64,000 nucleotides of DNA, from NCBI RefSeq assembly GCF_017515565.1, contig NZ_JAFWFN010000005.1, positions 95,840 to 159,839 of the forward strand, in the 5' to 3' direction. A program made the position numbers and the translations under genes. How positions within the stretch are numbered: the stretch's first letter is position 1; each line of letters starts with the position of its first letter. Source of the DNA: Halomonas sp. (GTDB lineage: Bacteria; Pseudomonadota; Gammaproteobacteria; Pseudomonadales; Halomonadaceae). This document shows positions 48,233 through 56,913 of the stretch, piece by piece. The notes under the pieces were generated by a model, which saw only the letters and a list, made by a program, of their open reading frames with translations, was not told the origin of the DNA and ran no database searches.

Positions 48233-48415
48233 ATGGATCGTATATATGCGTGGGATGATCGCAAAGAGCGGGTTGTTTATCGTATACCGGGGCATACCTT
48301 TGACGATGGCCGAGAAGACAGCGACTTGTCTCCAGTGTGGATACCCGCCGATGAAGCAGACTTGCCTGATGAGGTAAACGTTGACGATTTGCACAAAGTT
48401 ATGGTGAAAAAATAA
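48233..48415 (+). CDS. 60-aa conserved-looking hypothetical protein
   Basis: A small acidic protein (MDRIYAWDDRKERVVYRIPG, then DDGREDSDLSPVWIPADEAD). GGAGAG lies 6 nt before the ATG. It follows the pseudogene by 15 bp but has its own intact start and stop. No family recognised. Confidence 0.55.
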   Translation: MDRIYAWDDRKERVVYRIPGHTFDDGREDSDLSPVWIPADEADLPDEVNVDDLHKVMVKK

Positions 48416-48580
48416 TACCCACTGACTGTTGTTTTTAATGTGGAGGCCAAGAGATAAGCCGACTAAGTGGCATGCTGTAGGCTCAGATCAAACGCATTTC
48501 ATTTGGTCGTTGATTTCTGTGGGGGTTGGGCTATTATCCGACTATGCGTAGATTTTGTTAGCCCACTAAGGAAAATCGCC

Positions 48581-48748
48581 ATGTTGAAAGGTCTTGTGCT
48601 CTGCTTTGCAGTATTATTTGCGCAGTTGGCGGTTTTGAACGTGCTTGATGCCCGGTTATACAATGCTCAGGATGCTCGACAAGCGGCGACACCTGCAGCT
48701 ACACCCCACAGGGAAGATGACGTGGGGGAAGAAGCTGAGCAGAGTTAA
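48581..48748 (+). CDS. 55-aa single-TM protein
   Basis: One hydrophobic helix at residues 3-20 (KGLVLCFAVLFAQLAVLNVL), then a polar tail with Ala/Thr/Pro and an acidic end. AAGGAAAA precedes the ATG at 48581; the open frame upstream lacks a ribosome site. Function unknown. Confidence 0.5.
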   Translation: MLKGLVLCFAVLFAQLAVLNVLDARLYNAQDARQAATPAATPHREDDVGEEAEQS

Positions 48749-49283
48749 TGTGAGTGAATAGTAACGCTGGTTGAGAGATTTAGGCGCGTCAAGTAACAGT
48801 GGTCCTAGGCCACTGTTAAAACAAGCTCATGAATCGGTCTGCACCTCAGCCACTGGATAAATGTTTCCCATGAACGCTCGTGGGCATGCTGGCCGTTCCT
48901 CTCTGCTCCCAGCATATCGCCTCGCGGGCGCTTGTCATTCTCTAGGCCGTCTCAAATTACAACGCTTCCTTTGGCTTAGTCACCTGCTGAAACAAAGTAG
49001 CCCTTGAAAGCTTCCCCATCTACTTCATAGGCAATGCCTTTCTCTGTAGGGGGCAAGTCCTAGGCAGATTAGGTCGGAACAGAAAAGCCAAAAAAGCAAA
49101 CGAAAGCAGGGATTTTTTGGCGCATTTATCGTGTCCAATCAATCGATGAAATGTAAGCATCGCCAATGTCTATTAAGGAGTGGCCGTATTAAGCGAGGTA
49201 GCGTGGAAGACAAATACTTGCGTCTGGAACTTGGTAACGGCATCCTTGTCCGTTGTTAGTATTATCATTAGGGAGCAAGAACG
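48749..49283. other. Intergenic region with gene debris
   Basis: Contains a 9-bp perfect inverted repeat TAACAGTGG / CCACTGTTA (48794-48818) without a T run and the dienelactone hydrolase fragment listed separately. The rest shows no gene. The promoter of the Bax-inhibitor-type gene should lie near its right end. Confidence 0.4.
48976..49059 (-). pseudogene. Dienelactone hydrolase fragment
   Basis: The reverse-strand frame reads PPTEKGIAYEVDGEAFKGY then FVSAGD and a stop. This is the typical beginning of dienelactone-hydrolase-family proteins (IEYEVDGKAFEGYLV). Only about 27 codons remain, without a start codon. Confidence 0.4.
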
Positions 49284-49964
49284 ATGGCTTTTAACGATTC
49301 TCACGTGGCAAGATCGCAAACAGGTAGTGCGGTTAGCAGTGCTCAAGCAAACAAGGTGCTACGTAGTACCTACGCCTTGCTTGCCATGACGTTGCTATTT
49401 TCGGCGGTGATGGCTGGCGCTTCAGTTGCGATGGGTATTGAGCGAATGAACATTTTTGTGTTCTTCATCGGTGCCTACGGTTTGATGTTTTTGGTGCACA
49501 AAACGGCTAATTCGGCCGTTGGTTTATTGTCAACGTTCGCGTTCACAGGCTTTATGGGTTTTACCCTTGGGCCAATCATCTCAGCCTACCTAACCCTGCC
49601 TAACGGCGGTGCTCTGATTATGAACGCGCTGGCAATGACCGGCCTGACGTTCATTGGCCTTTCTGCGGTAGCACTCACCACTAAGAAAGACTTCAGCTTC
49701 TTAGGTAATTTCCTGATGGCTGGCGCTATCGTCCTCATCTTGGCAATGGTGGCGGGCTTGATTTTCAATATCCCGGCCCTCTCGCTAATGGTTTCCGCTG
49801 GTTTCGTATTGTTTGCTTCGGCGGCGATTCTTTACCAAACCAGTGAGATCGTGCACCGCGCCGGTGAGACTAACTATATTCTCGCAACCGTAACGCTGTA
49901 TGTCTCTATCTACAATCTGTTCGTCAGTCTGCTCGCTATTCTTGGTATTATGAGCAACGACTGA
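49284..49964 (+). CDS. yccA: Bax inhibitor-1/YccA family membrane protein
   Basis: A 226-residue inner-membrane protein with seven TM segments, family UPF0005/BI-1. The E. coli members YccA (an FtsH modulator) and YbhL are close in length. Features: N-terminal cytosolic stretch with LRSTYALLAMTLLFSAVMAG, FTGFMGFTLGPIIS, and the closing TNYILATVTLYVSIYNLFVS with the family's C-terminal aspartate. GGGAGCAAGAACG precedes the ATG. It lies immediately upstream of the tus operon, as in many gammaproteobacteria; the symbol is given for that reason. Confidence 0.9.
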   Translation: MAFNDSHVARSQTGSAVSSAQANKVLRSTYALLAMTLLFSAVMAGASVAMGIERMNIFVFFIGAYGLMFLVHKTANSAVGLLSTFAFTGFMGFTLGPIISAYLTLPNGGALIMNALAMTGLTFIGLSAVALTTKKDFSFLGNFLMAGAIVLILAMVAGLIFNIPALSLMVSAGFVLFASAAILYQTSEIVHRAGETNYILATVTLYVSIYNLFVSLLAILGIMSND

Positions 49965-50006
49965 TAGTCACTGCAGCCTCGAACTGTCTGTAGTAATCTT
50001 TTTATG

Positions 50007-50032
50007 GGCCCTACCTAGTAGGGTCTTTTTTT
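50007..50032 (+). terminator. Terminator between yccA and tusD
   Basis: GGCCCTAC-CTA-GTAGGGTC (one G-U pair) followed by a seven-T run. Confidence 0.75.
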
Positions 50033-50056
50033 GTGCGACAATCGGATGAGGTAGCG

Positions 50057-50446
50057 ATGGAGTACGGTTTGTTAGTCATGGGGGCGCCTTATACCAGCGC
50101 AGCGCCGCATTCAGCGCTGCGCTTTGCCCGTGCAGTCCTTAGCAAAGGCCATCGTATTGCTGGTGTTTTTTTCTACCAGGATGGCGTGCACAATGCCTCG
50201 CAGCTAATGTCACCTCCTCAGGACGAGCTCAATATGCGCGAAGCCTGGATAGCACTACATCGCGATCATAATGTAGCGTTGGATGTATGTATTGCGGCAG
50301 CGCTTCGACGTGGCGTCATGAGTACGGCAGAAGCGAAACGCCATGGTCTGCTAAACCATAATCTGGAAGCACCCTTTGAACTAACGGGTTTAGGGCAGCT
50401 GCTGGAGTTGCAGCAGCGCTGTGATCGATTTATTACCTTTGCATAG
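50057..50446 (+). CDS. tusD: Sulfur relay protein TusD
   Basis: A 129-residue DsrE-family subunit of the TusBCD complex, which takes sulfur from TusA and passes it to TusE for 2-thiolation of tRNA wobble uridine by MnmA. It has GAPYTSAAPHSALRFARAVL at the start and the active Cys in LDVCIAAALRRGV. GAGG precedes the ATG at 50057; the frame is open to 50033 without a signal. First gene of tusDCBE. Confidence 0.92.
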   Translation: MEYGLLVMGAPYTSAAPHSALRFARAVLSKGHRIAGVFFYQDGVHNASQLMSPPQDELNMREAWIALHRDHNVALDVCIAAALRRGVMSTAEAKRHGLLNHNLEAPFELTGLGQLLELQQRCDRFITFA

Positions 50447-50456
50447 GGAGAAGAGC

Positions 50457-50822
50457 ATGACGGCACCAAATGAACGGCTAGTCGTTATTCGTCATGCCCC
50501 GCATAGCTCTAATTCACTGCGTGAAGGCCTGGATACAGCATTAGTAGCCGCTGCGTTTGGCCAGCAGGTGAGCTTGCTTTTTATGGGGCAGGGGATTTTT
50601 GCGCTCTTAAAAGATCAAACCGTAGGAGCGCCTGGGCAAAAAGCCACGCTACCGACGATTGATATGCTGGAAATGTACGATATTGATCAACTGTTTATAC
50701 CTGTTGAGTCCCTTAAATCGTTGAATATTAACGCTGATATGTTGGTTGAGAGGGTGACGTTGCTGCCGTCAGAAGAGCTGCCAAGTTTATTCAATCGCTA
50801 TTCTCATATTTTAAATTTTTAA
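50457..50822 (+). CDS. tusC: Sulfur relay protein TusC
   Basis: A 121-residue DsrF-like subunit of TusBCD: VVIRHAPHSSNSLREGLDTA, SLLFMGQGIFALL and a C-terminal beta-rich end. ATG at 50457 with GGGAGAAGAGC before it. TusC is a structural partner that lacks the relay cysteine, as here. It follows tusD by 10 bp. Confidence 0.92.
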   Translation: MTAPNERLVVIRHAPHSSNSLREGLDTALVAAAFGQQVSLLFMGQGIFALLKDQTVGAPGQKATLPTIDMLEMYDIDQLFIPVESLKSLNINADMLVERVTLLPSEELPSLFNRYSHILNF

Positions 50823-50835
50823 GAGGACGGCGAAA

Positions 50836-51123
50836 ATGTTACATATTCTAAATAAAGCACCTCACAGCGATACGGCCCAGCAAATGTTACACGCTGTTAG
50901 TGAAGAAGACGTGCTGCTATTGATTGAAGAAGCCGTGCAGGCAGCTTTGTACCCTAATTGGGACGGGTGGCATTCAGGAGTCTCGTCTATCTTTTTGCTA
51001 GCAGAAGATTTATCTGCCCGGGGGCTTCATCAGATAGCGGTCACAAACGGGTTGCCCATCGTTGAAATGGATGAGTTTATTGTACTAACTGAGCAGAATG
51101 AGCAAATTGTCACATGGCACTAA
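50836..51123 (+). CDS. tusB: Sulfur relay protein TusB
   Basis: A 95-residue DsrH-like subunit: MLHILNKAPHSDTAQQML, EDVLLLIEEAVQAAL, LLAEDLSARGL and a Trp near the C-terminus. AAGAGGACGGCGAAA precedes the ATG. Length matches E. coli TusB (95 aa). It lies 13 bp after tusC. Confidence 0.9.
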   Translation: MLHILNKAPHSDTAQQMLHAVSEEDVLLLIEEAVQAALYPNWDGWHSGVSSIFLLAEDLSARGLHQIAVTNGLPIVEMDEFIVLTEQNEQIVTWH

Positions 51124-51124
51124 T

Positions 51125-51475
51125 ATGGTAGAACAATATTTATACCGTTATCTTGATGCGGAGAAAAAAATTGAACTAGACCCGGAAGGGTATCTTGTTA
51201 ATCATAAGCAATGGGATGAGCGTGTAGCTCGTTTATTAGCCGATACTGAAGGTGTTGAGTTAAGCGCCGAGCATTGGGAAATTATTAGTGTTGTCCGTGA
51301 TTTCTATGCGCGTTATGAAATGGCACCGGCTATGCGTCCACTCGTAAAAGCAGTGCAGCAGGCGCTAGGCGATGAAAAAGGGCGCTCGGTTTATCTGATG
51401 ATGCTGTTTCCCGGAAGTCCAGCTAAACGCATTGCGCGCTTGGCTGGCTTACCTAAGCCAACTAACTGTCTATAA
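51125..51475 (+). CDS. tusE: Sulfur relay protein TusE
   Basis: A 116-residue DsrC-family sulfur carrier. Typical features: LDPEGYLVNHKQWDERVARL, SAEHWEIISVVRDFYARYEM, and the C-terminal PKPTNCL with the sulfur-carrying penultimate Cys. ATG at 51125 directly follows the tusB stop. The C-terminal Pro-x-x-x-Cys matches TusE rather than the two-cysteine DsrC of sulfur oxidisers. Confidence 0.94.
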   Translation: MVEQYLYRYLDAEKKIELDPEGYLVNHKQWDERVARLLADTEGVELSAEHWEIISVVRDFYARYEMAPAMRPLVKAVQQALGDEKGRSVYLMMLFPGSPAKRIARLAGLPKPTNCL

Positions 51476-51519
51476 GAAGTAAGGTCGGTTTGGGGAAAAC
51501 TGGGATAATCTAAATATGG

Positions 51520-52152
51520 TTAAACAATATCCCCGTGGGTACATACCGATAGCACTATCGCATCATCAGTGCTGGTTGACACCAGCGCATGCCCCATATC
51601 GCTATCAAAGTAGATACTGTCGCCTTCGGCCAATACTAAGGGCGCGTAAAATTCGGTGTAAAGTATAATATCGCCGTGTAAAACCATCAGAAATTCTTCC
51701 CCGTCGTGACGAACCCATTGCTGATACTCTTCAAAATCCCGCGCACGTACGATGGTTTTAAACGGGATCATGCGCTTTTGAGCCAGCTGGTGTCCTAGCA
51801 GTTCATGTTCGTATGTAGGAGTAGGGTGCAGTTGGCCTTTACCTTTACGCGTGAGATCTCTGCGTCCCATGGTGTAGCGCTCACGCTTTGGTGGCGTAAA
51901 CAGCTGGGGTAGATCAATGTTCAAGCCTGTGATGAGCTTTTGGACCACGCTAAAAGTGGGAGAGACTTGATCGTTCTCGATTTTCGAGAGCGTTGAGCGT
52001 GCCAGCCCCGTACGCTGGCTAACGTCTTCTAGCGTCCATTGATTAGCAAGGCGAATTTGCTTGAGCCGTTCTCCAAGACGCAAGGGTTCAACAAAGGGTT
52101 TTCGCCCAGATGCAATACGCAGCGCTGCATGCTCTTCAGAAGTCGCGGTCAT
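51520..52152 (-). CDS. XRE-cupin transcriptional regulator
   Basis: A 210-residue regulator with an N-terminal HTH (ERLKQIRLANQWTLEDVSQR, TGLARSTLSKIENDQVSPTF) and a C-terminal cupin_2 barrel (FEEYQQWVRHDGEEFLMVLH, LAEGDSIYFDSDMGHALVS). Members such as PuuR respond to small metabolites. It is convergent with tusE and next to the deacetylase-like gene on the same strand (90-bp gap), so it may control that gene. Start ATG 52152 is preferred over GTG 52161, neither with a clear ribosome site. Confidence 0.88.
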   Translation of the reverse strand: MTATSEEHAALRIASGRKPFVEPLRLGERLKQIRLANQWTLEDVSQRTGLARSTLSKIENDQVSPTFSVVQKLITGLNIDLPQLFTPPKRERYTMGRRDLTRKGKGQLHPTPTYEHELLGHQLAQKRMIPFKTIVRARDFEEYQQWVRHDGEEFLMVLHGDIILYTEFYAPLVLAEGDSIYFDSDMGHALVSTSTDDAIVLSVCTHGDIV

Positions 52153-52251
52153 AAAAGTCACGTTGGGAAGACGTCAATAAAACCGCATGGTACCACATAC
52201 TATTTGCTCTACGCTGACAGGCGCCGCTCTTATAAATCGGGTAATGCAGCG

Positions 52252-53193
52252 TTAGGGCGCAGTGCTGAAAGGTAAACCCAACAGCGCTTTTAAATGCGCT
52301 TCAACGCCACTCGCCAGAGTTTTAAGGTTGTACCCTCCTTCTAGTACAGACACCACACGGTTCTCTGCATAAAGAGCGGCAATTTCCATGGCTAAGTGAG
52401 TTACCCAGTAAAAATCCTCGTCCTCAAGGCAAACATCACCCATAGGATCGTCTCGGTGGGCATCAAACCCCGCCGACAGCATTACCAAGTCTGGTTTGAA
52501 AGCATGCAGCGCAGGTAGCCAGCGCCGTTCTACCACACGCCTAAATTCGACACTATCGGTACCTACTTCTAGGGGGGTATTGATCACATTTTGCCATTCG
52601 CTGCGCAGATAGCGCCACGGGTAAAACGGATACTGAAAGCTAGTACAAATCAATATTCCCGGATCGTTCTTAAAGATATCAATGGTGCCATTGCATTGGT
52701 GAACATCAAAATCAAGAATGGCAATGCGTTTAGCGCCATATTTAGCGCGCGCATGAGCAGCACCTACTGCTACATTATTATAAAAACAGAAGCCCATTGC
52801 ATCAGAAGCTTCTGCATGGTGTCCAGGAGGGCGGACAGCACAAAAAACGTTATCGGCTTGGCGTTTGAATACTTGATCCACCCCGCGCACCACCGCGCCA
52901 GCAGCCACGCGCGCAGCATGTAAACTGTCAGGGTTCATCATGGTGTCGCTGTCAAGGGTAATAATGCCCTCTGGCGGCACGCACTTTTCTAACGCCCGTA
53001 AATGCCTTGCGGGGTGCACTCTAGCGAGTGCCTCTTCGCTAGCGCCCTGTGCATCGGCCTGCATGGTTTGCTGAAGTAGGCCAGCAAGGGATAAACGTGC
53101 CCGTATGGCTTCCAGACGCATTGGGCTTTCAGGATGTTCAGGACCCATGTGGTGCAATGAACAGTCAGGATGGGTAAGGTAGGCAGTAATCAT
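52252..53193 (-). CDS. Histone-deacetylase-superfamily hydrolase
   Basis: A 313-residue class II HDAC-like amidohydrolase. Zinc and catalytic features: RPPGHHAEASDAMGFCFYNN (charge-relay histidines), ILDFDVHQCNGT (Asp and His zinc ligands, with Gln-Cys in place of the usual His-Gly), MLSAGFDAHRDDP (second Asp) and EGGYN with the transition-state residue Tyr. Such enzymes deacetylate lysines or acetylpolyamines. The gene is divergent from a Pat-type protein acetyltransferase, with 99 bp between starts, so the two may act on the same targets. GGAGCG precedes the ATG. Confidence 0.93.
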   Translation of the reverse strand: MITAYLTHPDCSLHHMGPEHPESPMRLEAIRARLSLAGLLQQTMQADAQGASEEALARVHPARHLRALEKCVPPEGIITLDSDTMMNPDSLHAARVAAGAVVRGVDQVFKRQADNVFCAVRPPGHHAEASDAMGFCFYNNVAVGAAHARAKYGAKRIAILDFDVHQCNGTIDIFKNDPGILICTSFQYPFYPWRYLRSEWQNVINTPLEVGTDSVEFRRVVERRWLPALHAFKPDLVMLSAGFDAHRDDPMGDVCLEDEDFYWVTHLAMEIAALYAENRVVSVLEGGYNLKTLASGVEAHLKALLGLPFSTAP

Positions 53194-53292
53194 GCAAGCG
53201 CTCCGTTATTATTGTAGCTACCATAATCGCCACGGGTGCTTGCGCGACAGTCTCAATAAGTCGTACACAGTGCTTATCCACCCCAGGGAGAC

Positions 53293-56046
53293 ATGTCTGT
53301 GAGCACACGCTTTTTACATCATTTTTTTGAGCCTCGAACGATAGCGGTGTTTGGTGCTTCTGAGAAACCAGCTTCACTTGGCGGTTTGGTGCTCAATAAC
53401 CTTCAAGAAAGTGGTTTTAAAGGAAAGATCTGGGCAGTCAACCTGAAAGGTTATAACTCTGTATTTGGCGCTGATTGTGTGCGTACTGTCAGTGAGTTAC
53501 CTGAAGTTCCTGACTTAGCCGTTATTTGCTCGCCCATAGAAGGTGTCGCGAATTTAATCAGAAATCTCGGCCATTTCGGCGTTAAAGCAGCACTTGTACT
53601 TTCTGGTGGTGCCTATTTAGATCGTGAGAAAGGCAATAAAGGCTCTATTCGTCAGCGTATGCTGCAAGCAGCTAGGGAGTCCGGAATACGGGTGCTTGGG
53701 CCTGAGTGTATGGGGCTAATTGTGCCTGGCAAAAATCTCAATGCATCTTACGCCAGCCAGCCAGTAAAAGCCGGTAGAGTGGCTTATTTAGGGCAGTCAG
53801 GGATGCTAGCCAATGCCATGATTGACTGGGCAGCAGGTCGAGAAGTGGGGTTTTCTCATCTAATAACGGTCGGTGACAGTGTCGATGTTCTGTTGCCAGA
53901 CTTGATCGACTACGTTAATCAATTCTCGCCTGCTCAGGCAATTCTCTTACACCTTGAGCGTGTCACTGATGCCCAGCATTTTATGACCTCAGTGCGCGAT
54001 GCCTCACGTAACCGGCTTGTGCTGGCCATTAAAAGTGGTCGTACTCCCCAGTCAGATATTTCAGGCATGGCGCCGACCCCAGGCATTGCCAATCGTGACG
54101 TGGTGTTTGACGCCGCTTTTGCCCGCGCCGGCGTGGTGAGGGTAAACGACTCGGATGAATTATTAGATGCTCTTGAGACGCTATCACGAATGAAACCGCT
54201 GCGCGGTGATCGGTTGGCAGTCGTATCTAATGGGTTAGGCCCCGCCATGCTCGCTATTGATAAGCTGATTAGCGCGGGTGGAAAGCTGGCTGAATTCACT
54301 GAGGAAACGCAGGCGGCACTACATAAAAGCCACGTAGATATGAGCAAGCCTGGCGAAAATCCTGTGGATTTAGGCGGTAACGCGACACCTGAGCGCTTTG
54401 TTGAGGCACTGAACATCGTCACCAACGATGCTAATGTGGATGCCGTCTTAGTGGTGCACGCACCTACCCGTTTAGCGCCTTCGGTTGTTACTGCTAATGC
54501 ATTGATTGATAACCGTAAATCTTTTAAACGTAATCTATTAACCAGTTGGATGGGTCTAAAAGAAGCATTACATGCTCGCCACGAGTGCAACGTGGCAGGT
54601 ATCCCCACCTACACATCGCCAGAAAAAGCGGTTAAGGCGTTTATGCATATGGTGGATTACCAGCGAGTGCAGGCGCTTCTTCAAGAAATACCACCTAGCT
54701 TACCATTCTCTACCAGCCCGGCCATTCGTGCGGAGTGCCGCGCACTCATTACTCAAGCCAAAGAGCAGGGTAGACAAACGCTTACTCATTCTGAAACAGC
54801 GCAGGTGCTGGAAGCGTATGGCATACCCGCGGCCCCAAGCGTTTATCTATCCAGCCCAGACGATGCTTTGGCATTATCAGACAACTTTCCGGGCCCCAAA
54901 GCACTAAAAGTCATTCATGAAGGTAACTGTCGACCTTATCGCTACCGCAAGCACCCTCACAAAATATCTGCGGGCTTAATGCAGGATTTAGAAACCCCTG
55001 AGCAAGTAGCGGAGGGCGTACGCCAGCTAGGCGACAAGGTGCGCGAAAAATTTCCTGAATACGCTATTCGTGAATACTGTTTGCAGCCGATGCAGCGGGG
55101 TAAACACTCGATGCAGATTTGCGCGGGTATTACCCGGGATCCCGTTTTTGGGCCGCTTATCGTCTTCGGTATTGGCGGTTACAAAGTCAATGTCTTGGCA
55201 GACCGTCAAATAGCCTTGCCCCCGCTTAATATGAGTCTGGCTGCCGATGTGGTGGGGAGAACCCATGCTGCCTCATTAATTCGTGAACACTCGGCTGACC
55301 CTGAACGGGACATTCAGCACTTATGCCAGCTGTTGGTAAAACTGTCGCAAATGGCGTCTGATTTAGTTGATTTACGCGGACTGGAGCTTAACCCATTGCT
55401 GTTAAACCGTGACGGGATGCTAGCCGTAGATTTCGCCATGGATCTTGGGCCGCCCGCTCGCTTTGCCATCATGCCTTACCCAGAAGAACTTCGTGAGTGG
55501 GTAACGCTAAAAAATGGTTGGCAGGTGGAGGTCAGGCCAATTCGAGCGGAAGACGCACCGCTGATTACAACGTTTCACCGGCAGTTATCGGAAGAGAGCA
55601 TCCGGTTTCGCTATTTTCATCATAAATCCAACCTGACCCAGCGAGATTTATCGATCCTTTCGCATATTAACTACGACCGACAAATGGCTTTCATTGCCGA
55701 GCATCAACATGATGATGGTAGTAAAGAGATGCTGGGTGTCGTGCGGGTGTGGAATGATCCAGATAATATTCGTACTGAATTCTCGGTGATCATTCGCGAT
55801 GACTTACAGGGGCTGGGCATTGGTAGTCTTCTGATGAAGAAAATGATCGACTACTGCACCAGCATTGGCACCCTCGAGATGATTGGGAAAATAATGGTCG
55901 ACAACCACCCGATGCGGGCTTTGATGAAGCACTTGGGCTTCAAGTGCCGCTACAATATGGAAGAGCAGGTGGTTGATGCCGTTTTGCGCTTAAACGAACC
56001 TGAGAGTGAGTGGCAGTTGCACCGGTTGGAGAGCCAGCCTGACTAG
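53293..56046 (+). CDS. Pat/YfiQ-type protein lysine acetyltransferase
   Basis: A 917-residue protein with an N-terminal NDP-forming acyl-CoA synthetase-like region (residues 1-700; SVSTRFLHHFFEPRTIAVFG, GPECMGLIVPG, YLGQSGMLANAMIDWA, ATP-grasp part to 690) and a C-terminal GNAT domain (730-890; RVWNDPDNIRTEFSVIIRDD, QGLGIGSLLMKKMIDYC). This is the layout of E. coli PatZ/YfiQ and Salmonella Pat, which acetylate acetyl-CoA synthetase and other proteins. The synthetase part is probably regulatory. GGGAGAC precedes the ATG. Confidence 0.93.
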   Translation: MSVSTRFLHHFFEPRTIAVFGASEKPASLGGLVLNNLQESGFKGKIWAVNLKGYNSVFGADCVRTVSELPEVPDLAVICSPIEGVANLIRNLGHFGVKAALVLSGGAYLDREKGNKGSIRQRMLQAARESGIRVLGPECMGLIVPGKNLNASYASQPVKAGRVAYLGQSGMLANAMIDWAAGREVGFSHLITVGDSVDVLLPDLIDYVNQFSPAQAILLHLERVTDAQHFMTSVRDASRNRLVLAIKSGRTPQSDISGMAPTPGIANRDVVFDAAFARAGVVRVNDSDELLDALETLSRMKPLRGDRLAVVSNGLGPAMLAIDKLISAGGKLAEFTEETQAALHKSHVDMSKPGENPVDLGGNATPERFVEALNIVTNDANVDAVLVVHAPTRLAPSVVTANALIDNRKSFKRNLLTSWMGLKEALHARHECNVAGIPTYTSPEKAVKAFMHMVDYQRVQALLQEIPPSLPFSTSPAIRAECRALITQAKEQGRQTLTHSETAQVLEAYGIPAAPSVYLSSPDDALALSDNFPGPKALKVIHEGNCRPYRYRKHPHKISAGLMQDLETPEQVAEGVRQLGDKVREKFPEYAIREYCLQPMQRGKHSMQICAGITRDPVFGPLIVFGIGGYKVNVLADRQIALPPLNMSLAADVVGRTHAASLIREHSADPERDIQHLCQLLVKLSQMASDLVDLRGLELNPLLLNRDGMLAVDFAMDLGPPARFAIMPYPEELREWVTLKNGWQVEVRPIRAEDAPLITTFHRQLSEESIRFRYFHHKSNLTQRDLSILSHINYDRQMAFIAEHQHDDGSKEMLGVVRVWNDPDNIRTEFSVIIRDDLQGLGIGSLLMKKMIDYCTSIGTLEMIGKIMVDNHPMRALMKHLGFKCRYNMEEQVVDAVLRLNEPESEWQLHRLESQPD

Positions 56047-56052
56047 TAGCAT

Positions 56053-56079
56053 CAGGCCTACATCAAACATGTAGGCCTG
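56053..56079. terminator. Hairpin between convergent pat-type gene and pdxH
   Basis: CAGGCCTACAT-CAAAC-ATGTAGGCCTG, a perfect 11-bp stem. The T run is weak on both strands, so terminator function is likely from position rather than certain. Confidence 0.6.
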
Positions 56080-56104
56080 GTTAAGAACTATTTGTTTTTA
56101 GCCG

Positions 56105-56749
56105 CTAGGGGGCGAGGCGGAAACGACTCCACGCGCCACCGTCACGCCGCTCGAAACGCAGGCGATCATGAAGGCGGCTGGGTTGTCCCTGCCAGAATTC
56201 AATCATTTCAGGTGTGACCCGATACCCACCCCAATGAATGGGTCGAGGAATATCTTGTCCATCGTACGCTTGTTCAAAGCGCTTTTGGCGCTCTACAATC
56301 CAGTTGCGATCAGGTATCACCACACTTTGGGTGGCAATCCAAGCACCTAGCTGGCTGCCCCGCGGTCGGCTTGAGAAGTACTCATCGGACTCGTCCGCTG
56401 CTACTTGTTCGACCGGCCCTTCAATACGTACCTGGCGTGAGAGCGATGGCCACCAAAACGTCATGGCTGCGAAAGGCACATTGCTTAATTCGCTGCCTTT
56501 ATGGCTATGATAGTTGGTAAAGAAAACCATGCCGCGTTCATCAAACCCTTTCAGCAACACTACTCGTGCATGGGGGCGGCCTTGGCTATCCACCGTTGAA
56601 AGGGTCATGGCGTTGCCGTCTTTCCCCTCGTTCTCCAAGGCGAGGCTGAACCATTCGTCAAATAGCACGAATGGGTTGTCGGGGGTTTGCGCCTCATCTA
56701 GGCGGCCGCCTTCATAATCACGCCTAATATCGGCTATGTTACGCGTCAT
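56105..56749 (-). CDS. pdxH: Pyridoxamine 5'-phosphate oxidase
   Basis: A 214-residue FMN enzyme that oxidises pyridoxine/pyridoxamine phosphate to pyridoxal phosphate. Family marks: NAMTLSTVDSQGRPHARVVL, FFTNYHSHKGSEL, RQVRIEGPVEQV, SRPRGSQLGAWIATQS, and the C-terminal PEMIEFWQGQPSRLHDR. Length equals E. coli PdxH (218 aa). AGGGAG lies 9 nt before the ATG. Confidence 0.97.
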   Translation of the reverse strand: MTRNIADIRRDYEGGRLDEAQTPDNPFVLFDEWFSLALENEGKDGNAMTLSTVDSQGRPHARVVLLKGFDERGMVFFTNYHSHKGSELSNVPFAAMTFWWPSLSRQVRIEGPVEQVAADESDEYFSSRPRGSQLGAWIATQSVVIPDRNWIVERQKRFEQAYDGQDIPRPIHWGGYRVTPEMIEFWQGQPSRLHDRLRFERRDGGAWSRFRLAP

Positions 56750-56913
56750 TGAATGGTGCTCCCTTGCGGTAAAGTTGAACTTTGCTTTCCATGTTCGCTG
56801 GTCTGCCGTTAAAGCTCAAGTATTGATCAGAAAGCGGTGCACTAGGTGTTTTGTTCTAGGAGTCACTGCGGATTAATGAGAAACTCTCTCAGCATGACAA
56901 TAGAGGACTGTAA

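Noticed and set aside
48794-48818. Perfect palindrome as a terminator
   Set aside because: No T run on either side of the hairpin and no gene ending next to it.
49180-49389. A 69-codon frame overlapping the start of the Bax-inhibitor-type gene
   Set aside because: It overlaps the better-supported gene out of frame and lacks a recognisable motif.
53934-54608. Long reverse frame (224 codons) inside the acetyltransferase gene
   Set aside because: Antisense of a well-conserved synthetase region; no ribosome site and Ser/Ala-rich composition.
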